This document shows, one piece after another, positions 27,301 through 39,900 of a stretch of DNA of 64,000 nt. Positions within the stretch are counted from its first letter, which is position 1, and each line of letters begins with the position of its first letter. The notes beneath the pieces were generated by a model. It saw only the letters and a list, made by a program, of their open reading frames with translations, did no database searches and was not told where the DNA came from. Made by a program: the position numbers and the translations under genes. This stretch comes from Artocarpus heterophyllus (Eukaryota > Streptophyta > Magnoliopsida > Rosales > Moraceae), in assembly GCA_025403435.1 (NCBI GenBank), contig CM046341.1:3233183-3297182 (forward strand), written 5' to 3'.

Positions 27301-28514
27301 TGGCCTATCTTCCAGTTGGACGTGAAATCGACATTCTTGCATGGAGACTTGGAAGAACATGTATTCATTGATTAACCTCCTGGTTATATTAAGATTGGAA
27401 ATGAGCATAAAGTGTATAAATTGAAAAAGGCTCTTTATGGACTAAAACAAGCTCCACGGGCTTGGTAGTCGTATTGAAGCTTTCTTTTTGAAGGAAGGTT
27501 TTCAAAAATGTCCATATAAGCATACACTTTTTATTAAAACTGGAGATGGAGGAAAAATGCTCATTGTTTGCTTATACGTAGATGATCTGATTTATACTGG
27601 AAATGATAGTGCCATGTTTGAAAAATTTAAGCACTCCATGATGCTTGAATTTGATATATCTGATCTTGGAATGATGCACTATTTTCTTGGCATAAAAGTG
27701 GTGCAAACTCCTGCTGGTATTTTTATTTCTCAAAAGAAATTTGTGGAAGAAATTTTGAACAGATTTCAGATGAAAAATTGTAATTCTGTTAGCACACCAA
27801 TTGAGTTTGGTTTGAAGCTGTTGAAAGATGTTGAAGAAAGAAAGGTGGACAACACTCTATACAAGCAAATTGTGGGAAGCTTGATGTATTTAACTGCAAC
27901 CAGGCCTGATATAATGTATGTTGTAAGTCTCATTAGCAGGTATATGGAATATCCAAGGGAAATACATCTATTTGCTGCAAAGAGAATTTTTCGGTACTTG
28001 CAAAGTACGATTGATTTTGGGTTGTTCTACCAAAAGGGATAAAAGGCAGATTTAATTGGCTTTACTGACAGTGACTATGCTGGAGATCTAGACGATAGAA
28101 GAAGCACATCTGGATATGTTTTTATGATGGGCTCGGGAGCTGTTTCATGGTCTTCAAAGAAGCAAACAATTGTTACTTTATCAACAACTGAAGCAGAGTT
28201 CGTTGCTACAACAACCTATGCTTGTCAAGCTATTTGGTTGAGGAAAATTCTTAAAGAGCTTCATTTCAAGCAAGAAGGAGCTACTATGATTTATTGTGAC
28301 AACAATTCAGCAATAAAGCTCTCCAAAAATCCTGCTCTATATGGAAGAAGCAAGCATATAGATGTGAAGTTTCACTTCTTAAGGGATTTCACAAAGAAAG
28401 GGGTCATTGATCTCATCCATTGTAGAAGTGAAGTAAGTTGTTGATATTTTTACCAAGTCCCTCAAGTTGGCTGCGCTTCAGAAGCAGCTTCTTGGTGTTG
28501 GCAAATTGGATTAA
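24375..28514 (+). pseudogene. Copia gag-pol polyprotein, multiply broken
   Basis: The ATG at 24375 is followed by a gag-like frame with an early TAG at 24396. Domains recognised in order are gag (to about 25176), a CCHC zinc knuckle (about 25180-25225), an aspartic protease with the LDTG motif (about 25338), the integrase core (about 26038-26400), reverse transcriptase with YVDD (about 27576) and RNase H (about 28060-28440). A TAA ends the last frame at 28512. Reading-frame breaks occur at the gag/zinc-knuckle junction, in integrase near 26335, and near the end of RNase H. Extra stops include 26605, 27136, 27373 and 28040. A MITE also interrupts it at 25507-25626. The features fit the Tork/TNT side of Ty1-copia, but lineage is inferred from memory. 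It cannot be autonomous. Confidence 0.93.
25507..25626. mobile_element. 120-bp MITE nested in the copia polyprotein
   Basis: The left end is GGGCCCGTTTGTTTCG and the right end, inverted, is GGGCCCGTTTGGTTCG (15 of 16 match). CTA flanks both sides (25504-25506 and 25627-25629). Leaving out the insert and one CTA gives an uninterrupted polyprotein frame across the site, so the boundaries are exact. The ends and 3-bp duplication fit a Tourist/PIF-Harbinger-like MITE. It is the youngest layer of the nest: gene, then copia, then MITE. Confidence 0.9.
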
Positions 28515-28538
28515 ACTAAATGTTGGCAAACTTTCAAT

Positions 28539-28551
28539 TTAAGGGAGGGAA
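28539..28551 (+). other. Copia polypurine tract
   Basis: TTTAAGGGAGGGA sits directly before the TGTTGAG of the 3' LTR, where plus-strand DNA synthesis is primed. Confidence 0.75.
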
Positions 28552-28871
28552 TGTTGAGTCACGTGGGTCTTTTTAGACTATGTTTATTTAAGTTATAGGG
28601 TCAGTTATTTAGTGTCCTAGAATATAGGAATTTGTTATTAGTATTTAGTTTGTTTTTAATGGTATAGAACATGGCTTTATGTTTACCAAGTCAGTAAGAT
28701 GTTCAGTAAGATGTTTGTTTTTACATGTTGATGCAGTGAATGTATTTTTCTTATTTTACGTTATTATCTGTTTAGTATTAACTTTATATAAAGAGCATCT
28801 AGTTGTAAGCTTTCTATTCTGTTTTCAAGAAATAAAAGAAATAAAACAGTTTATTTCGTTTATGTTCATTT
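28552..28871 (+). repeat. Copia 3' LTR
   Basis: It starts TGTTGAGTCACGTGG and ends TATGTTCA followed by a T-run. Relative to the 5' LTR it has many substitutions and two small internal duplications (CAGTAAGATGTT twice near 28690-28715, and AAATAAAAG/AAATAAAAC near 28831-28848). Confidence 0.9.
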
Positions 28872-29134
28872 TTTTCTCTCTGATTTTGTAACAGTTTTTC
28901 GTCTGAAGAAGCTCCACTTGCGAATGCAGCGCTCGCAGTAGGCGTGGTTACAGGCCGTGAGCACCGCGGAGGTCCGTCCATGGACGTTTTCCAGGCAAAT
29001 TGGACACGATTGCCCTCGTCTCGCAGGCGAAATTACTCGCCGGAAGAACTTCGTTTTTCTCGGCGGTGGCTTTGGGGAAGACGAAGAGCGATCCATGATT
29101 TGGCTTCGGTGATGTTGGTGAGAATACTTATTTA

Positions 29135-29190
29135 TGGGCCAATGGGCTAAAGGCCGTTTTCATTTGGGCTTCTAGAATACACAATGGGCT
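29135..29190. promoter_or_regulatory. Cluster of four site II (TGGGCY) elements
   Basis: TGGGCC at 29135 and TGGGCT at 29143, 29165 and 29185 lie 39-94 bp upstream of the RING pseudogene ATG. Such clusters bind TCP-type factors and mark promoters of many plant housekeeping and cell-cycle genes. Function here is inferred. Confidence 0.6.
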
Positions 29191-29199
29191 GGGTTAGAT

Positions 29200-30630
29200 C
29201 TTTCTAAGTAATAAGGGCAGCTTTACGTACATGCCACATTTTTGCAACAGATTGAAACATGTCACTTGAAAATAATAATAAACTCTAGAAAAAAACCGAG
29301 AAGCCACTTTTTTCTTTGATAATGTTACGGTTATATTGAATCTTGTGAGTAGCATATAATAAAAGTTTTTTTTAAGTGACAAAAGTCAATTTTATTGTAT
29401 CACAATAATTAAATAGGAGGTGGTCAATTTAATAAATAACTATACCACTTATATGTTGAGAATTTCCACAATAAAAAGAGAGAGGAAAAAGAAAGAGGCA
29501 CAGAGAGAGGGGGAAAGAGCATGAAACATAGAGTGAGGGAAGAAAGAGAGAAAAAGCTAGGTGGTGAGATTTGTTGTAAGTGTAATTTGATTATATTGTA
29601 TATCAAAAGTGGTATGCTTAAAAGTTTGAAAAAATGCCACAAAACATTAGTGCTGTTAAAGAAGTAATATATAACCAAATTTTCACTAAATGGGGCCCAA
29701 TCTAAGATTTAGGACCATGGTTGAAGAAATATCTAATTTATCTCATTTAAAAAGTAATTTAATTAAATAGAAAAACGCTTATGTTGTAGGGTTGGTTCAT
29801 AATCCGCTTCTATTTATTGAATTAAGTAGCCACTACAATTTTCGTTTTATGGAAATATTGAATTTATAAAAATATTATAAATTTGATAAATTCATACAAA
29901 TAGTGTTAGGAAACTCAATTTTTGTCACATATTTAATCTTAAGATGAATATATTCGATAAATGAGCTCCTGTATAAAAAAATTAACAATTCAAATAACTA
30001 AAAAAGCGCAAAGTTTTTTCTTTTAAAAAAAATGCTACACTCAAGTGGAAAATAAGAAGTTCATTATTTTTCTTTTTAGAAAAATTAACAATAAGCAATC
30101 TAAACTCAAATCAGAGAGCTAGAGTTGAGTATAAATTTACCGTTACACTATGTAGGTGGCAACAAAATAATTATAGGTTTAAGCTGAAATTAAAAAAAAT
30201 ACAATTTTGTGAAAGTGCATTAATTAATTAAGAGGAACATTCATAAACAACCCTAAGAGGAATGGAAAATAAGGTCAAAGACCAACATTCAACGCCGTCG
30301 TTTTGCTCAATTTGAATTTGAGGCCAACCCAAACACAGCCGTTTTTGAATATCAGAAGTTAGGTGTTGGGCTGGTGCTTCACTGTGGGGTGGGTTTTAAG
30401 AAAGAGAAAGAGAGGAGAGAGAGAGAGTCATTTCACTTCAGTTTTGTTGTTTCTCAAACTTCAAATTAAAAAAAAAAAAAAAAAAACCCAAATCGATTCA
30501 AATTTTTTCCATCAGCTACACAAAAAACAAAACAAATCAAAAACCAAAACTTTTTATTTTTATTTTTTCATTCTTTTTTTTTTTTTTTAACTCTTCTTAG
30601 TACTCACTGAGCTCTCCTTCTCTCGCAACA
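29200..30630. other. Divergent intergenic region and APC7 5' leader
   Basis: This separates the dead RING gene (-) from APC7 (+). It is AT-rich, with a GA-rich tract at about 29471-29570 and another at 30402-30427. The latter lies about 200 bp before the APC7 ATG, as is common in plant 5' leaders. No other gene is seen. Confidence 0.55.
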
Positions 30631-33600
30631 ATGGACGTTCCCAAGGATCAAATCTCTACTCTTATTGACCTCGGCCTCCATAGCTCAGCTCAAATGCTTG
30701 TAAATCCTTTTTCTTTTTTCTTTTTTTTTTCTTGTAGATTTTCGCTTAAATAAAGCTGATTTTTTTTTTTTTTAATTTTTTTAATCGGAATAGAGTTGTT
30801 TTCTTGTATCGTCACCTGCTGCGAATGCCGAGACCAATCCACACCTCAAAGCTGAAAGCTTGGTAAAACTATCTCCAACTTCACTTGTCCATTTTTTGCT
30901 TAAATTTCAAGTTTTTATTATATATATGTGTGTGTGTGTATATATATTAATAATTGCTTCTGGGTATCTTCAATCTTCAGGTGCTACTTGGTGATTCGTT
31001 GTTTCGCGAGAGGGAATTTCGCCGAGCCATTGTAAGGGGGGAAAAAGACTCAAAAAGCTTTTAATTTTTATTGTTTTATCATAATTATAGTTCTAGCTAA
31101 CTGGTATCAATCTTGTTTTGAAGTGGAATAATACCCATTTTTTTGTTTGATTGGAACTATTAAGGTGGAAGATTAAAGCTTGTAATCTTACTTAAATTGT
31201 TAGAAATAAATCAATAAAATGTGTAAACTAGATTTATGATATTGTAGTATATGGTATATTGTTGAAAAATTTTCAAGTCTTTATCTGCCGGATATGAAGT
31301 TTTGTGTGAGTTTAGGGTACTCCTCTAGTCTTCAACATGACTAATTACTTCATTTATGCAGTGAATTTTAAGAGGAATCTCTAATTAGATGCAACATATA
31401 TTTAATTTTGTTGTTGGGCATGAATTTGATCCTGAAGCTTCGTTTAGACAGTCTAGTCCTTTGCTTCAAAGAGCAATTAAACACGAAAAGCAAGCAAAGA
31501 AAGCACAAACAACATTTGTAGTTGTTAATCTCGATGTGAGTAGTTGTTAGGCCTTTGCTCACGCACCTCACGCTTATCTGACTCTCTATATATTTTTATC
31601 TAACCTCTCATACCTCAAAATGGGAGCCCCCAACATAAGTATAATTAGGGCTGTAATTAGGCTTCATGCACTCAAGAGTTACAGTGATATATGTTTTGTT
31701 TAGTTTATTTGTTTGGTTTATTGGCAGCATACATACAAGCAGGCATTGCAATATTACAAGATTGCAAAACAAACTTCAACTACTACCAGAAGTGCATTGT
31801 CGTCGAACAGGTCCTCTTCTCCGAATTCTTTTAACATTTCAGCAATTAATGAGAATGAGGTAAACTTTTCAATTTTCCCGTTGTATTTTCATTAGTTTGA
31901 GCTTATTTCAGCACGATATGATATTAATATGTTTATGGGAATGCTAAGATTAAGATTTTACTCATGCAGAGATTTTCTTCTTTTGATATGATGTGTATCT
32001 TACAGGTGAAATTCAAAATTGCGTCTTGTCATTGTTCGTTAAGTGAGAACAGACAAGCCCTAACTGAGGTATGTGGACTCCTGCATTCTTGTTAGATGGA
32101 TTATTTTAATGAAGAAACTTGGTACAACCTTTACCGGATTGCATGGAGCATTTCAATTTCAATACGAGTGTTGCACGTGATATTTCGAGATCTTAAAATT
32201 CTCATGTTATTTTATGCTTTTTGCTTGGTAGTTGTTTTCTTTCCTTTTCTCCTATAAAAGAGCTAATATTTTTTTGGACGTTATTACTTTGCAGATGGAG
32301 CAAATTAACAAAGGCAGAAACTTGCAGATGAATCTTTTAATGGGAAAGCTTTATCGATATTCCAGAAATAATCGTTCTGCTATTACATGTTATAAAGAAT
32401 GCCTAAGGTTTGTTTTAGTTTCCATTACTTTAGCTGGAACTGGAGATATATTGTTTTTCTTTCAATTTTCAGCTCTAAAATATTTTATTCAAGGATTTTT
32501 ATTTAACAATTATGTTCTTCACTTTTATGCCTTCATGACAGGCAGTGCCCTTATGTAATTGAGGCGATTATGGCATTAGCGGAGCTAGGAGTTTCTTTCA
32601 AAGACATCATTTCATTGTTTCCTCAGGTTTGTTTTTGAAGCACAGAGCAATTTTAATAGTTTATTCATTGGACGTGCAAAACTATATTCTCTTCCATTAT
32701 TGAAAATATTCATTGTCCTTGCACCCTTTAATCTAGACTCCAAACAGAAGTGGGAGGGCTCCATTCGATTGTTTGGACTCAAGTCGTTGGCTTCAAGTAA
32801 GTAGTGGACAAGGTTGTTGATTTTTTTTACCCCTTTTTATGTTTAACCTTTAAAGTTAGTCATCAATGGGGACTCGCGTTGTTAAGAAGCCCTAGAAACA
32901 TGTTGTGAGTTGCTTCAATAGCAGGGCCATAAACCTTCTGTCCACAAATCCGAAACATTTCCCCTTGCGAAATATTTCCATTTGGGCTTTTTGTAGTCAG
33001 AAAGATTATTGATCCCAATAATGTTCTCACTTTTTCATACTCCAACATTCCGTGCAGCGGTATGTTGAAGCTCAGTGTTGCATTGCTTCAAATGATTACA
33101 AAGGTAAATTAAATATTTCTTCATTATGAGGATTGGTTCCCTTTTCTTGTATGGAAAATGAGATTATTTATGATTTTTTTTCCTTATTTAAATCTTTTGC
33201 TTCTTAAGTACAGCCTTTTCTTTCCTTGTGTGTTTTGCAGGTGGCCTGGAACTGTTTACAGATCTTTTACAACGTTTTCCAAATAACTTACACTTATTAC
33301 TTGAGACCGCGAAGGTTCAAATTTATTTTATAGTGTTCTTTGTGAAGCTCATTTCATTCTTTAGATGGTTTTTCTTGTTTAGCTTTTTATTTCACATTAT
33401 CATAAAAGTGGAATATGAGCAGTATAATTGTAAAACTGAGCAAATTTTGATAACTCCACTTGCTTACGAAGGTAGGGATTGGGGTTTTCTGTGTAAGTTT
33501 CTTATTTTAAAGATCACTATAAATAAATAATAGATTCAGAAACATAGTTGCACTTTATTGGACAAAATAGATGCCTTTTACTCCTATTACTTACAGTCGT

Positions 33601-35683
33601 TAGATATTGAAAAATGTATTTTGCTCATTCTTTCAAGAGTAGAACGAAAGCATCTTGACTTATCTTTTTCTATGAATAACAAATTTGAAGGTTGAAGCAA
33701 TCATCGGAAAGAACGACGAGGCCATAATGAGTTTCGAAAAGGTTACATGATGTTTTTGTGGTGGCAATGCACTCTCCTGGTCTTTTTCACTTTCTTAGCC
33801 AAATGTTAACATGCATATCTTATTTTTTAGCTTTATGGTCTTTACAGGCTCGCTCGACTGATCCATATCTGGTAACTTACATGGATGAGTATGCGATGCT
33901 TCTAAAGACAAAGTCTGATTTCTCAAAGCTAAACAAATTGGTGCACGATTTGTTGGTTACTGATCCTACGAGGCCGGAAGTTTTTGTGGCATTGTCTGTG
34001 CTGTGGGAAAGCAAAAATGAGAGAGGAGCTTTATCCTATGCTGAAAGGGTTCGTTACTTTAGTTAGCTGAATTAACTTCCTTTTTCTGTTACACGTCTGA
34101 TATTATCTTTCTTTGCAATCAGAGCATAAGAATAGATGAGAGGCACATACCGGGTTATATAATGAAGGTACCTCTCTAGATTCTTATTTCTCCTAATGAA
34201 ACTGAAAGCAGTCATGTGGGTCATGACTTTTTAATATCAAAATTAATGCTCACAGCAATTAATCTCCTCAGGGTAATCTGTTGTTAACTATGAAGAGGCC
34301 AGAAGCAGCTGTGGCTGCGTTCAGGGCAGCTCAAGAGTTGAGACCTGATATTCGTTCTTATCAAGGTATATGATTTGTCAACGGACGGCCCTGATCTTTC
34401 ATGCCTTACGTTTGATTTTTAAACCTTTATGGATATTTATAAAAATAAAGAACAATGAAGTTTTAGCAAGTCTTTGAAATGATAGGTTGCTCATTTGTGT
34501 TAGGTTTGGTTCATTCTTATTTGGCTATCTCCAAAATCAAAGAGGCTCTTTATGCTGCTAGAGAGGCAATGAAGGCCATGCCCCAATCTGCAAAGGCTCT
34601 GAAGCTAGTAGGTGATGTACATGCTAGTAACTCGGGTGGCAGGAGAGAAGGTAAAACTAGCGAAAAATTAGTACTGCATCAGTTCGTAAGTAGAGTTTAA
34701 CCTTTGTCTTGATTTGAGATATTTTTTACATTAATGCTAAACTTGTAACAGGCCAAAAAGTTCTATGAATCAGCCCTCAGGCTGGAACCTGGTTACCTTG
34801 GAGCTGCACTAGCTCTGGCTGAACTCCATGTTATTGAAGGCCGAAATGGAGATGCTGTAACTCTGCTCGAGCGATACCTCAAGGACTGGGCCGATGACTC
34901 CCTTCATGTAAAACTGGCCCAAGTATTTGCTGCAACAAATGTGTTGCAGGATGCATTGTCTCATTATCAAGCTGCTTTGAGGTACGTTAATCCTTGTATG
35001 TATGTATATATGAATTACTTGCTTCTCCCCCTTTTTAATTCGTAGGTTTGAATAGAAATTCAAATTTTTTTTTAAGGAACACCATAGCATAAAGGTTTAA
35101 ATTGTGATTCAAGCCTATGAAACAAAAAACCTATTCTCTTGGGACTCAAAAGTCTACAATCGCTTTTTTTTATTTTTTATTTTTTATTTTTAAAAAAGCA
35201 TGCGATCCCATGAGACTTTTATATTGGCTTTGTAGGTTTTCTAGAAACCAAGGCATTTGATATTGCTTAGATTACCGTTTCTTTAAAGGGTTACCATTTC
35301 ACTTCAAATGTTATATTAAGTCATGCTGTCGGAGGGAAGCTTTTGATTGCTATAGGATATCCCAAGGCACCATCCGACTGTAGGTCGTATGATACGTAAT
35401 AGAATTCTTGTCATAGATGTTCACATATTTTCTTTTTTAACACGCATTGCAGGATCAACCCACAGAACGAAGCCGCAAAAAAGGGATTAGAGCGCTTAGA
35501 GAAACAGATGAAGGTTTTTGCTTCAACTTTGGTGTTCCTTAGCAACAATCATAAGCCAGTTGAGCTAGATTCTGATTTTCAAAATTTTGTTTTTAGGGGG
35601 TCGATCCGGATGCGCCTGAAGAAGACGAAGAAAACGAGGTTGAGGATGCTGATGGGGACCAAGAAGAGACTGACCTTTTATGA
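30631..35683 (+). CDS. APC7: Anaphase-promoting complex subunit 7 (TPR protein)
   Basis: The product matches plant APC7 from the first ATG (MDVPKDQISTLI) to an acidic tail ending EETDLL. APC7 is a TPR scaffold subunit of the APC/C ubiquitin ligase, which drives mitotic exit. Exons: 30631-30699, 30794-30862, 30981-31031, 31728-31859, 32006-32068, 32295-32407, 32542-32626, 32737-32796, 33058-33103, 33241-33314, 33691-33741, 33848-34048, 34123-34167, 34272-34365, 34504-34685, 34752-34981, 35453-35513, 35597-35683. This gives 570 residues; Arabidopsis APC7 has about 558. Exon 15 is unusual. The donor expected by homology (34651, GTAAAA) leaves the frame shifted by +1 and soon stopped, apparently from an extra G near 34641-34644. 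Using GTAAGT at 34686 restores the frame and adds 12 residues between TPRs. All other junctions are GT-AG and in phase. Confidence 0.94.
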
Positions 35684-36916
35684 GGACTCTACGCTAACCA
35701 ATTACACATTTTCAAAGCTTTCCGAAATCAGAAAATGACGCTTGGCATATCAAGCTGAGCACTGCATGAGAATTGGCATGCAGCAGGCTGTGCTTGTGAG
35801 CTGCTATTTTTGGATTTTGTTTTAGAGAGGATTGGAGAAGCAAAGTTTGTCGTTGGTTATCTATCCACTGAGGAGATTGAAACAAAACTTCTCGCATGAA
35901 TATGGAGTGAAATTGCCTGAAGCAGTAGGCAGAGAAAATGAGAAAGAAGCATGTTTTCCTGTGGCTGCCTCTGAGTCATTTATCTTCATGCATCCCATAA
36001 TGGTAACCCAGTCGTTTGCAATTCTCTCATCTATTTTTATTTTATGTTTGATTGTCTTCCTTGTTTTGTAGTCGAGTTAATTTCATGTCACAGCTTTTTT
36101 TTTTTTTTTACGGAGATCATTATTATTCTTCGAGAATGTTGATTATTTTTACGTGGTAATAAAATGGCATCTGTTTGAACAGCTATTATTTCATATTTGT
36201 TGTCCTTGCCCCATTCTGTTTTGTGGTGGATTCTAACTAAAGAACTGCTCACTTTTTTTTTCTTCCCCATTTTTACCTTTTTACTTGCTGTGAAGGTGAT
36301 ATTAATAAGCAACTTCCGAATAAAATAAATTTCTAATTTAACTCAAGTTTACAATCCAATTGTGACATTGTTGGCTATATATGGTCTTCGGTCCATGAAA
36401 GACTGGTCCCAAAGTTTCCATACTTGTAACATGTGGAAATAGAAGGGATAGAGTGACATTTATTATATGTAACATTAACTTTGAAAAATAAAATATTAAA
36501 GTACATAAAATGTCATGTTACACTCTACTTCAACATGTTTGATGTAAGACAATCCTACGTGAATGATTTTAAAGAGGGCTTCCGCGCGCACCTACAATTA
36601 AAAGCAACGAGCACCTCATAAATCGGATTTTCGATATACCAAAGCCAGAGGTAATGGATCGGCAAACCATAAGTACAAGCAATGGTGCTACTATCTTCAG
36701 CCAAAACAAGAGCAAACTTACAAAATGTTGAATCAAGAGGATCTAACAGCGGATTCATTATGTACAGTGCCAAAATAATAGGATCCTTGGTTCTGATCTG
36801 AGCTCGCATGGCCATCTCCGATGATGCCAAGATTCAAAAGCAGGGTTTTCCTGTCAACTCTGATCTCGTTTTTCATCGGCCATTCAAATCTAGTGTCCTT
36901 GCTCCGTCCTTCTATG
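35684..36916. other. Convergent 3' region between APC7 and the kelch gene
   Basis: This holds the 3' regions of the two converging genes. Open frames at 35832-36071 (+), 36555-36830 (-) and 36808-37053 (+) are not genes: the last is antisense to the final kelch-gene exon, and the others have no recognisable domain. Confidence 0.6.
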
Positions 36917-39900
36917 CTAAACATGGAAGGGTTTTCGTGGGGTCGGTGCTCGGTTTTCCATCGATTGCAATCTTTGTTTCAGATGAAATACTTCAACCTG
37001 CATGGTCACAAAAGGCAGTGATGCCATTTAAAAAATATAGGCACAAGGGTTAAAGATTCTAGTTACAAAGATTTAATTTAATAATATAACACCAATCATG
37101 ACAGGTAATATCCTTTTCCAAGCTTGTACCTGTAGTTGGAATGCCCTAGCTCGTTCCCCCGCAAGGACCCCTCTAGTTGAGTGCAATTCCTGAATGTAAT
37201 CTCCAGGTTTTACTTTTAAATCAGAATGTAAAGCGAAAATATATGATAATATGCAAGCTAGTTGATGTTATAGAATACCTTCTGAGTATCATCCAACACT
37301 GCCTTGAGGAAAGCCACGTCATGCTCGAGCCTTACGTTGTCAGAGTGGACTATATTTGAGAGGTTGTTAGCCTCTTCTTGTGCAAGTTCCACGCCAGTGA
37401 GCTTCTCCTTCAGCAATTCCATCCCCTTCATCATATCCGCCAACTTTTTCTCGATCTCCTGTTTGCTCTTCAGGGCAGATGATAAATTTTTTTCCGCGGC
37501 TTCTCGGCTTGCCAATGCAGCAGCCAACTGCCCTTCCAAAATTGCATTCTTTCTTATCAGTTGTGTAATTTTTGTTTCGTAAAACTGGGACATGCTTGAA
37601 GGAGCTGATACTGATCCCAATTTAATATCATTTTCCGGTAATACAGAATCACTGCTATTAGCAGGAAGGTTTGCACTTCCTTGGTCATGGAGATTTCCAT
37701 TTTCAGGTTCACATACTGCAAGCATATCTTCTGCATAAAGTTTACCTCCAATTGTACTAGTACAGGCTCCTGTATCAGATTGACTTATTTTATGTTCCGC
37801 TGCCTGAAATTAAATAATTACTGATGTCAAAAGAAATAAAAATTGAAAACTAAAAAGCAGCATAAATCAATTGTCATCATAAATAAATGTGTCTAAATAC
37901 AAGGACAGTTTAAATTCGGCATTCAAAAACGTGTGCTTTGATGGAAACGATAAGTCCAAGACTGAAAAAGCAGCACAAATCAATTGTTATCATAAATAAA
38001 TGTGTCTAAATACAATGACAGCTGAAATTTGGCATTCAAAAACGTGTGCTTTGATGGACACAATAAGTCCAAGACTGATCATATTATGTAAATTGAGAAA
38101 TATCATTGCACAATACACTTCAGAAACAAGCTCTCCTACGAAACTATCCAGGAAGTTTCAGAAATGGAGCTCAAATTCTCATTTCCATAATTGAAGAGAT
38201 GTGATATGATAGCAGAAAAAAGGAAGAGATTGTCAATCTGTCAACATAACATATGATTTTACCTGGGAAAATGAGCTTTCATCATCTGTTTTTGCCACCT
38301 TAAAAGCCGTGTTGTATTCTTCCTCATTATGAAATTGCTTGTGTAGCGAGATATTGCCACTAGCAGAATTCAGGTCGTAGAGTAAGGATTCCGACAATGA
38401 TAGTCTTCCCGAACCATGCTGTTCAATTGCAGATGCTAAATTTTGTTTGGTAGCTAAATCAACTGTACGCTGGGAAGAGCCATTACTTAGTTGACTAGCC
38501 AAAGCTGTGGATGATGAGTATTTTTCTAAAAGCAAACTTCCTGGGCCTTTACCAAGAAAAGATTGGCGACTAGTGGATGATTCATTCTTTTCTATTGCCA
38601 ATACTTCAACCTATTAAAGAAGTGAATAGCAAATAATAGTGAAAAGAGAGTTCCAGCAACATAACTAACAAAGGCCGTTCACCAAGTAGAGATCAACAAC
38701 AAACCAAAAGAGGGAAGGAAAAAAAAAACAGCACAAAAACTTGAGAATGTATTCAAGTGCATTAGCTTTCAGCCTATGTCCACGGCCAAATGCAGCCTGG
38801 CAGGAAAGTTCAACGTACAATGAAATAGGAATACTTCCAACCTGAGTAATTAAGTAACAGATCCTCGTCTTAAGAAAGCAGGTTGGTTCAAGAAGTTAGG
38901 GTCACAGGGCAGGTTTGCAATTAAATACACATTCAAAAACGTCTACATAGAATACACATGTGAAAGTGAAATATGTATGATTTCTTTATTAACCTGTTCT
39001 GATGGCTCCTTTTTGGACCCCCCAAAAGCAACAAGAAAATCTTTGTCCTTGTGCTGCACAAGCGCTAGGCTGAAACCCTGAGAAGATATAATGGCAGAAG
39101 CATCATGTCACACGTGCCAAAAGAAAATGTTAGATGCTGCTAATACCGTTAAGTCGATTGAAATAATAGTTTACAATGAAAAACAAATGATGCAAAATGA
39201 CAACGTTTAAAAGGGAAAAAAGTCAGCATATCAGAACTTTTTATAACTAATTCAACAACACAAACCTTATTGGTGGTGATGGAAGATTGGAGTGATGAAA
39301 CGGCCACTGACCACTCAACTTTTAAAATGTCAAAGATGAGAGTCTCACCACGTCCTGGAATCACAAATGGCTTCATAATCATGATGCACATGCTAATATT
39401 TAAAGCTGAACAGCATAACAATTAACAAGTCAAGAAGTTCAAGCATGCTAATAGTTTAGCTCACGAGGCATACGTTTTTTTCTGCTTCCACCCCCTACAA
39501 TATACCATTTTGTTCCACAGAGAATTCCACAGCAACCAGCTCTAGGTGATGGATGGAAACCCCGTGCCTTAATTCTTGACCATATCATCTGAGGAAAATA
39601 TCTATTTATGAAATGTCCTAGCCAAGGATATAACTGCATTTATAAAGAGATAAAATGGTTGGCCATATAAATATAATGAGGTTTGAGAGAGAATTTTTTA
39701 CATACAGTTTCAAAGTCAAGCGAATACAAATCACTTAAGGTTTTTGACTTTGATGCCCCTCCAAAAATATACAGAGTTTTATCATCATAAAGAGCTGCAG
39801 CGTGATTGGAACGAGGAGAAGGTCCAGTTCCTCTGCAAGTAAATAGAAAATAACATGTAGAAAGAAGTTAAGGAGCTACAAGATGAACACTTATGCCACA

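Larger units (their letters stand above)
23689..28871 (+). mobile_element. Degenerate Ty1-copia LTR retrotransposon inside the RING gene
   Basis: LTRs begin TGTTGAGTCACGTGG and end near TATGTTCA. A degenerate primer binding site and an interior in copia order (gag, protease, integrase, RT, RNase H) are present. It lies on the strand opposite to the host gene. The 5' flank ends CTTTC and the 3' flank begins near TTTTC, which fits a 5-bp target duplication with one change, although the T-run at the LTR end blurs the boundary. The LTRs differ by many substitutions and small indels, so the insertion is not recent. Confidence 0.93.
21817..29096 (-). pseudogene. RING-finger E3 ligase gene (Topors-like family), broken
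   Basis: The first exon (29096 to about 28877) encodes a basic, Ser/Pro-rich N-terminus and most of a C3HC4 RING: C31-x2-C34, C49-x-H51, C54-x2-C57. The last Cys pair (CPVC) is at about 23688-23675, beyond a copia element. Further exons are 23688-23541, 23443-23324, 23194-23137, 22800-22548 and 21883-21817. They share segments with a plant RING family I recall (FDSWF, RSFGR, RKLQWRA, ELQAVLGDPDPSVIVHV, FWHELR, CFAESS). Splice phases still agree apart from the damage. Lesions are the retrotransposon insertion inside the RING, a TGA at 23418-23416 where the family has Arg (CGA to TGA), a probable 2-bp loss near 22768-22776, and a second frameshift near 22651-22670. The last exon is undamaged. 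The family role would be ubiquitin ligation, but this copy cannot make the full protein. The family name is from memory. Confidence 0.85.

Noticed and set aside
36555..36830. 91-codon minus-strand frame beyond the kelch gene
   Set aside because: Lies after the kelch gene's true stop codon, with no domain; part of the 3' region.
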